Assembly (NCBI GenBank): GCA_910584945.1
Contig: CAJUDY010000066.1
Location: 1 to 11,804, forward strand
Source: an uncultured Lachnospiraceae bacterium
GTDB lineage: Bacteria > Bacillota > Clostridia > Lachnospirales > Lachnospiraceae
Direction: 5' to 3'
DNA: 11,804 nucleotides
Part shown: positions 7,123-11,804 of the stretch, piece after piece
How positions within the stretch are numbered: the first letter of the stretch is position 1
Layout: each line of letters starts with the position of its first letter
Notes under the pieces: model-generated
Seen by the model: the letters and a program-made list of their open reading frames with translations, nothing else
Database searches by the model: none
What the model was told of the DNA's origin: nothing
Translations under genes and position numbers: made by a program

Positions 7123-7287
7123 CCAGTGTACTGGCCCGATTACTTTCAGCTAAACGACGCGGAATGAATTTTCAGTCTGCAAGACGTTGGAGGAAGGCGA
7201 TGCGGTGGCATCGTTGACCGACAACAACACAACAGATGGAAATTCAGGCAAGTTATTTAGCGAAACGTAATCTGGTCAGTACACTGG
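7123..7287. repeat. 165-bp imperfect inverted repeat (MITE-like or structured RNA)
   Basis: The two ends are inverted copies. The left end begins CCAGTGTACTGGCC and the complement of the right end begins CCAGTGTACTGACC. Similarity continues for about 54 bases on each side at roughly three-quarters identity, with shared blocks GATTAC, GCTAAA, TGAATTT and TCTG. The centre holds a small perfect hairpin, CGATGC-GGTG-GCATCG (7198-7213). It fills the gap between the fusion gene stop (7 nt away) and the ribosome site of the membrane-protein gene (a few nt away). No open frame or T-tract is seen, so it is not an ordinary terminator. It could be a non-autonomous mobile element or a folded RNA in the operon transcript. 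Confidence 0.75.
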
Positions 7288-7293
7288 TTTCTC

Positions 7294-9345
7294 TTACACC
7301 GTGGTCAGAAGCGCCTCAAAGCTTCCTTCCAGCTCGTACTCTCCCGTATTCGCCGTGATGAAGATGCTGTCCCCCTTTTTCACAGGCAGGCATTCCTCGT
7401 GGGAGCGCACCTCCCCCTCCCCGTCCAGTACCAGCAGGCTGGCGAAGGAGGACTGATCGATCTCGCCGAAGATCCGCTTCATCCGCTGTCCGTCCAGCAC
7501 GATTTTGTCCACGGTAAAATAATCGCAGGAAACCACATGGGGTTCAAAGGATTTTCTCCTCATAATCGGAATCCGGTTCGTCACCTGCAGCGCTTTCTCT
7601 ATATGAAGGTCGCGTTCTTTTCCGTCCGCGCCCTTTCTTCCATAATCATATACCCGGTAGGTCACGTTGGAATTCTGCTGAATCTCCGCGATCAGGTTCC
7701 CCTTACCGATGGCATGGATGGTTCCCGGCTCGATGAACAGCACGTCTCCTTTCTGCACCTCCACCTTGTTTAATACTTCCAGAAGGGTCTTCTGTTCGAT
7801 TCGCTCCTGGAATTCCTCCTTCGACACCGCCCTGGAAAATCCATAATACAGGCTGGCGCCCTCCTCACAGTCTACAATATACCACATTTCTGTCTTTCCG
7901 TACTGTCCCTCATTTTTCAGAGCGTAGTCGTCGCCTGGATGGACCTGAATGGACAGGTCGTCCTTCGCGTCGATGAATTTGATCAACAGCGGAAACTGCT
8001 CATACTTCCGGCTCTTTGTGCCGGTTACTTTCTTTCCTTCCATCAGGATATACTCACTTAGCGTATCCCCGGCATACTCGCCGTTTTCTACGATACTTGG
8101 TCCGTCCGGATGGCAGGACAGCTCCCAGGTCTCCGCCAGCTTTTCTCCGGAAAATTCCTTGCCGAATTCCGTCATGAGCCGCGTGCCGCCCCACAGATTT
8201 TTCTCAATCAATTCACATCTTTGCTTCACGCAGTCCGGCGACCGCAGCGGGTCCTTCGGCGTGTGGAACAGGTAGTCCTCCAGCCGGTCCACATCCGTCA
8301 CCGCCACATGCATCCGAGTGTCGCAGGAGGCATAGTAAATATAAACTTCCCCATTGTCCCGGGCGATGGCTCCATTGGTAAATACCACATTGGACACGTC
8401 GCCCACCCGCTCGGCCCCTAAAGGAACCAGGAAGACGCCGGAGGGCTCCGCCACCAGCTTCGACGGGTCCTTAAGATCCGTGCCGAAAGCATATAACACA
8501 TACCGAAGTCCCGCCGCCGTATTTCGCACCCCGTGGGCGATGTAAATCCAGCACTTTTTCCCGCGGATGGGAACCGCCCCGGCGCCGTTCTTGCACTCGG
8601 TCAGGGTGTGATAGACTCTTCGGCTTACGATGGTCTCCTCGTCGATCACCGCGTGCTCGATGTCGCCGCAGAGCCCAAAGCCGATCCCGCCGCCGCTTCC
8701 GGTGTCGATAAAGCCGTCCATGGGCCGGGTGTAGAAAGCGTACTTTCCGTCCACGAACTCCGGGTGCAGCAGCACATTCCTCTGCTGGGGAGAGCGTAAG
8801 GTTCTAAGATTGTCCAGCCGCTCCCAGGTCTTTAAGTCCTTCGTCCGCACAATCCCCGCCTGAGCCACCGCCGCGGACAGATCCGGGTCGGCGGCGTCCT
8901 TGCTCTCGGAGCAGAAGACCCCGTAGATATAGCCGTCCTCATGCTTTGTCAAGCGCATATCGTAGACGTTGGTCTCCTCCGGGCAGGTGTCCGGCAGCAC
9001 CACCGGATAGTCCCAAAAGCGAAATCCATCCACGCCGCTGTCGCTCTCCGCCACCGCAAAAAAAGACTTCCGGTCATTTCCTTCCACTCTCGCCACCAAA
9101 TAAAATTTTCCGTCAAGCTCGATGGCGCCGGAGTTCATCACCGCGTTGATGCCCAGGCGCTCCATGAAATGCGGATTCGTCTCCGCACAGAGATCATATC
9201 TCCAGTGCAGCGGCGCATGGTCCCTGGTCAGCACTGGATACTCATAGCGGTCGTAAATCCCGTTGTAGAAGCTGCTCTTCTGATTCTTTCTGGAAAGCAG
9301 CTTCTCCTGTTTTTCCAGTTCCACATAATATTGTCTATGTATCAT
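7294..9345 (-). CDS. GH130_1 mannosylglucose phosphorylase fused to type I mannose-6-phosphate isomerase
   Basis: A 683-residue two-domain protein. Residues 1 to about 381 are a GH130_1 4-O-beta-mannosylglucose phosphorylase (EC 2.4.1.281 type), with NPHFMERLGINAVMNSGA (57-74), the catalytic-Asp motif NVYDMRL (D129), and a stretch of family-hallmark residues around 184-224. Residues from about 383 to 683 are a cupin-type phosphomannose isomerase: LWGGTRL (384-390), IQVHP (Q467, H469), GKTEMWY (E486) and PGTIHAI (H544) give the usual zinc ligands, and TYRVYDYGR carries the conserved R564. The domains join at ELIEKNLWGGTRL with essentially no linker; the isomerase lacks only its first dozen or so residues. 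The start at 9345 has AGGAGG 7 nt upstream and overlaps the epimerase end by 11 nt. Inferred role: releases mannose-1-phosphate plus glucose, and later converts mannose-6-phosphate to fructose-6-phosphate. Both active sites look intact; activity is unproven. Confidence 0.92.
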   Translation of the reverse strand: MIHRQYYVELEKQEKLLSRKNQKSSFYNGIYDRYEYPVLTRDHAPLHWRYDLCAETNPHFMERLGINAVMNSGAIELDGKFYLVARVEGNDRKSFFAVAESDSGVDGFRFWDYPVVLPDTCPEETNVYDMRLTKHEDGYIYGVFCSESKDAADPDLSAAVAQAGIVRTKDLKTWERLDNLRTLRSPQQRNVLLHPEFVDGKYAFYTRPMDGFIDTGSGGGIGFGLCGDIEHAVIDEETIVSRRVYHTLTECKNGAGAVPIRGKKCWIYIAHGVRNTAAGLRYVLYAFGTDLKDPSKLVAEPSGVFLVPLGAERVGDVSNVVFTNGAIARDNGEVYIYYASCDTRMHVAVTDVDRLEDYLFHTPKDPLRSPDCVKQRCELIEKNLWGGTRLMTEFGKEFSGEKLAETWELSCHPDGPSIVENGEYAGDTLSEYILMEGKKVTGTKSRKYEQFPLLIKFIDAKDDLSIQVHPGDDYALKNEGQYGKTEMWYIVDCEEGASLYYGFSRAVSKEEFQERIEQKTLLEVLNKVEVQKGDVLFIEPGTIHAIGKGNLIAEIQQNSNVTYRVYDYGRKGADGKERDLHIEKALQVTNRIPIMRRKSFEPHVVSCDYFTVDKIVLDGQRMKRIFGEIDQSSFASLLVLDGEGEVRSHEECLPVKKGDSIFITANTGEYELEGSFEALLTTV

Positions 9346-10510
9346 CGCCTAACCTCCTGATCACTTCCATACACATCCTCCCGTTGTGATAAGGACATTT
9401 CCAGGGCTCCACGATCGGTTTTTTGAGAGGATTGCCCTCTTTGTCCACCGCCCAGAACCACTCGGAACCGTTTCTTTTGTCGATCACTTTATCGCAGATA
9501 TATTTCCAGATCCGCTCTGCCGCCGCCAGATATTCCGTTTTCTGATCTTTCTCATAACCGTTGACAAATCCCACGACGGCCTCCGCCTGCACCCACCAGA
9601 CTCTCGTCTCGTCTTTCACGCCGTTTTCCGCCTCATTGGGCATGGAATCTCCTTCCAGCACCCGGTCATAAATATTTCCGGTGATTTCCTTCGTGATCGG
9701 ACGAATTTTCTCCGTATATGCGGCTTCCACAAGCACCTCCAGCGCCCGGTCCACAAGCCAGGTGGCCTCGATGTCATGTCCGTAGGAATAAAGGTCGATC
9801 AGGGAATTCCAGGTCCGATCAAAGAAGACCTCCTGCCGTCCCAGCTCCCGGTTGTACACCTTCTCCGCAAAAAGATCCAGCATATAACGGATGCTCCGCC
9901 CCACGGCCTCATCCCTGGTCACCCGGTACAGCTCGGTGTAGCCCTCCAGAAGATGCAAAAGGGTATTCATCGTCTTCTCCGCCATCACCCCGTTCTCCGA
10001 CAGCTTCTCATTGTCCGCCGGATGAAAAGTCCGGTCGAAAGCTTCCAGGTAGCCGTACGCATCCCTGCATTTTTCCTCGATCAGCCGCCAGAGGCTGTAA
10101 GCGATCTCTAATGCCTCCTCGTCCCCCGCGGCGTTATAGTAGGAGGACAGGGCATAGACGGCAAACGCCTGGTTGTAGGTATGCTTGGTATCGTCCTTCA
10201 CCCGGCCGTCGTATTCCAATGACCAGTAGATTCCCCCGTACGTCTCATCGAGGCAGTGTTCCTTCAAAAAGCGAAACGCGTGCTCCGCGTCCTCCTTTAG
10301 CTTCTCATCCTTCAGAAGCAGGTAAGCGTTGGAGAAAAACCAGAGAATCCGGCTGTTGAGGATACAGCCCTTCTCGCTTTTTTTGTCCAGCTTCAGATCA
10401 TAATCCAAATAACCGTAATATCCGCCGTACTCCTCATCCTTCAGATTCTCCCAGAAGGGAATCAGCTCCTCCCTGAGATGAGCGGCGATCTCTTTTACAA
10501 ATGTCTCCAT
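9335..10510 (-). CDS. AGE-family cellobiose/mannobiose 2-epimerase
   Basis: A 391-residue (alpha/alpha)6-barrel epimerase of the N-acyl-glucosamine 2-epimerase superfamily. In this context it probably converts beta-1,4-mannobiose to mannosyl-glucose (EC 5.1.3.11 type), the substrate of the next enzyme. The three histidines known to matter in cellobiose 2-epimerases have clear counterparts: H186 in NTLLHLLEGY, H245 in SYGHDIEATWL, and H375 in WKCPYHNGRMCMEV. The usual aromatic residues (W57, W306) are also present, and the length is typical. It starts 5 nt after the GH130_2 stop; the end of that gene (GGAAAAAGGTAG) supplies a purine-rich ribosome site. Its 3' end overlaps the next gene by 11 nt, so translation is probably coupled. 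It could act on cellobiose as well; the GH130 neighbours argue for mannobiose. Confidence 0.93.
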   Translation of the reverse strand: METFVKEIAAHLREELIPFWENLKDEEYGGYYGYLDYDLKLDKKSEKGCILNSRILWFFSNAYLLLKDEKLKEDAEHAFRFLKEHCLDETYGGIYWSLEYDGRVKDDTKHTYNQAFAVYALSSYYNAAGDEEALEIAYSLWRLIEEKCRDAYGYLEAFDRTFHPADNEKLSENGVMAEKTMNTLLHLLEGYTELYRVTRDEAVGRSIRYMLDLFAEKVYNRELGRQEVFFDRTWNSLIDLYSYGHDIEATWLVDRALEVLVEAAYTEKIRPITKEITGNIYDRVLEGDSMPNEAENGVKDETRVWWVQAEAVVGFVNGYEKDQKTEYLAAAERIWKYICDKVIDKRNGSEWFWAVDKEGNPLKKPIVEPWKCPYHNGRMCMEVIRRLGDDT

Positions 10511-10515
10511 CGCTT

Positions 10516-11538
10516 CTACCTTTTTCCAATCTCCGTGTCGGATTCCCGGACCACGCTGTGCACCTTGATATAATCGACGATCTCTTCCACCTGGGTAAAC
10601 GCAAGCCCCACATAGGTGTCCGCCGCTCCGTAGTAGATCGCGATCTTCCCGCTCTCAGAGTCATGAATCGTCGCACAGGGAAACGTCACATTAGGCACGA
10701 ATCCCCGCTCCTCATACCACTCCTCCGGCGTCAGCAGGAAATTCTCGCAGCGATATTTTACCACGGAAGGCTGATCGATATCCAGGATCGCTCCGCCAAT
10801 GCTGTACACAAATCCATTGCAGGTTCCCGTCACGCCATGATAGAACAGAAGCCATCCTTCCGTCGTCTCGATGGGCGCCGCGCCTCCGCCGATCTTCACG
10901 GACTCCCACCACTCACTGGACTTGCCCATCACATGACGGTGTCTGCCCCAGTACTCCATATCCGGGCTCTCCGAGAGGAAAATATCCCCAAAGGGCGTAT
11001 GTCCGCTGTCACTGGGCCGGGACAGCATCATATATTTCCCGTGAATCTTCCGGGGGAAGAGGACCGCGTTTCTATTAAATGGAAGAAACGGGTTCTCGAT
11101 CCGGGTAAACGTCCGAAAATCCGTGGTCTTCGCCACCCCGATGGAGGCTCCGTAGAAATCCTGACACCAGATGATATAGTAGGTATCCTCCACCTTCACC
11201 AGCCTGGGATCGTAGGCGTACACCGGCATGAAGGGCTTGCCGTCCTCGTCCACAAAAGGAATCTTCTCTTCTTCAAAATCCCAGTGGATGGCGTCTTTGC
11301 TTCTTCCCATATAGATATAGGGGACTCCGTTCGTCTGCTCCCCCCGGAACACACCGATAAATGCATCCTCGTAGGGCATGACCGCGCTGTTGAAAATACG
11401 CGCCACCTCCGGCGCCGGATTCCTCCCGATGATCGGATTGTCCGTATACCTCCACACCGGGGCCCCGTGTATATGCTCCGGCCTCTCCTGCCACGGCACC
11501 CCCGGAACGGAGGGGCCGATTATTTTTACACTATTCAT
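10516..11538 (-). CDS. GH130_2 beta-1,4-mannooligosaccharide phosphorylase
   Basis: A 340-residue cytosolic enzyme expected to remove the non-reducing-end mannose of beta-1,4-manno-oligosaccharides by phosphorolysis, releasing mannose-1-phosphate. Family hallmarks are visible: PWQERPEH near residue 15, YAYDPRL around 107-113 with D110 as the likely proton-donating Asp, PFNRNAVLFPRKIHGKY around 153-169, LSRPSDSGHTPFGDI around 172-186, and YYGAADT near 302. These fit subfamily GH130_2 (Ruminococcus albus RaMP2-like) better than GH130_1. The open frame continues upstream to 11730, but those extra codons translate an inverted repeat. I chose the ATG at 11538 because AGGAG stands 6 nt before it and the protein then begins like its family. 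It is the first gene of the mannoside operon; its stop is 5 nt before the epimerase start. There is no signal peptide, consistent with intracellular action. The exact oligosaccharide preference cannot be read from sequence. Confidence 0.93.
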   Translation of the reverse strand: MNSVKIIGPSVPGVPWQERPEHIHGAPVWRYTDNPIIGRNPAPEVARIFNSAVMPYEDAFIGVFRGEQTNGVPYIYMGRSKDAIHWDFEEEKIPFVDEDGKPFMPVYAYDPRLVKVEDTYYIIWCQDFYGASIGVAKTTDFRTFTRIENPFLPFNRNAVLFPRKIHGKYMMLSRPSDSGHTPFGDIFLSESPDMEYWGRHRHVMGKSSEWWESVKIGGGAAPIETTEGWLLFYHGVTGTCNGFVYSIGGAILDIDQPSVVKYRCENFLLTPEEWYEERGFVPNVTFPCATIHDSESGKIAIYYGAADTYVGLAFTQVEEIVDYIKVHSVVRESDTEIGKR

Positions 11539-11568
11539 ATACTTCTCCTTTTTTGTTGATACAGCCAC

Positions 11569-11719
11569 GCCCGGAGCGGGGAGGAATTCCTTCCAGGGAC
11601 CGCTCTCGCTTAAGTGGGAGGACGTAGCGGAACTAAGTTCGTGCGGCGCGTTCCGCTTGCACTCACTAAGTACCGACGCCTCCCAATGTCCCTTCCAGGA
11701 ACACCTCCCCGCTCCGGGC
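11569..11719. repeat. 151-bp inverted-repeat element with internal stem-loops
   Basis: The ends are a perfect 16-bp inverted repeat (GCCCGGAGCGGGGAGG and its complement at 11704-11719). Further complementary blocks occur inside: GGGAC/GTCCC, GGGAGG/CCTCCC, and a central GCGGAAC/GTTCCGC stem. The minus-strand RNA would fold into a branched structure just before the ribosome site of the GH130_2 gene. A translatable frame crosses it, but the encoded peptide is low-quality and unlike GH130. It resembles, from memory, abundant dispersed repeats containing ACTTAGTGAG and CTTAGTTCCGCTACG in Lachnospiraceae genomes. A copy search would settle this. Confidence 0.75.
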
Positions 11720-11804
11720 TGATTACACAAAGCTGCTCACATTTTACACTAAACCCAGATTATTCACGGCACAGCCGAGAAAGTGGCTGAAAACCGCTTA
11801 GTTA
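11720..11804. other. Non-coding stretch upstream of the 151-bp repeat
   Basis: I see no supportable gene here. A small hairpin, CGGC-TGT-GCCG on the minus strand, and AT-rich DNA (TTTAGTGTAAAATG) are visible, but no convincing promoter. The promoter of the mannoside operon is either weak and in this stretch or lies beyond the window. Confidence 0.4.

Noticed and set aside
11539..11730. A 64-codon N-terminal extension of the GH130_2 frame
   Set aside because: It is the translation of the 151-bp inverted repeat, has no family similarity, and the ATG at 11538 has a proper ribosome site.

Overview
The window looks like chromosomal DNA from a gut-type Firmicute, most likely a Lachnospiraceae (Clostridium cluster XIVa) member. 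The signs are moderate GC, strong AGGAGG-type ribosome binding sites, Lachnospiraceae-style protein families, and a mannan-utilisation gene set resembling those described in Roseburia and Ruminococcus. Every supportable gene lies on the minus strand, so transcription runs from the right end to the left. I cannot name the species.

Right half (about 11540 down to 3757): a probable operon for intracellular breakdown of beta-1,4-manno-oligosaccharides. In transcription order it encodes a GH130_2 mannooligosaccharide phosphorylase, an AGE-family cellobiose/mannobiose 2-epimerase, a 683-residue fusion of a GH130_1 mannosylglucose phosphorylase with a type I mannose-6-phosphate isomerase, a single-span membrane protein of unknown function, a DUF624/YesL membrane protein, a phosphoglucomutase/phosphomannomutase, and a broken SGNH esterase. 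The inferred route is: the phosphorylases and epimerase turn manno-oligosaccharides into mannose-1-phosphate plus glucose; the mutase makes mannose-6-phosphate; the isomerase half of the fusion makes fructose-6-phosphate. Most junctions are tight (11-nt overlap, or gaps of 1, 2, 5 and 60 nt). The exception is the stretch between the fusion gene and the membrane protein, which holds a 165-bp imperfect inverted repeat. A different 151-bp inverted repeat lies just upstream of the first gene.

Middle (about 3711 to 2499): a gene graveyard. A truncated PucR-like regulator start, an old-yellow-enzyme-type flavin oxidoreductase and a short-chain dehydrogenase are all recognisable. The two enzymes have internal deletions plus single-base frameshifts.

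Left part (2480 to 1): an intact UPF0303/heme-degrading-domain gene with its own promoter and a clear intrinsic terminator. Then comes a MATE efflux gene with a promoter and a structured, terminator-like leader. The MATE gene carries one frameshift and continues into a cytidylate-kinase-like domain, which is cut off near the window edge by palindrome-rich DNA that may be the end of an IS200/IS605-type element.

The most notable observation is the seamless GH130_1-phosphomannose isomerase fusion, which joins the first and last steps of one pathway. It sits in a region where deletions are common, so it may have arisen by a deletion between adjacent operon genes.
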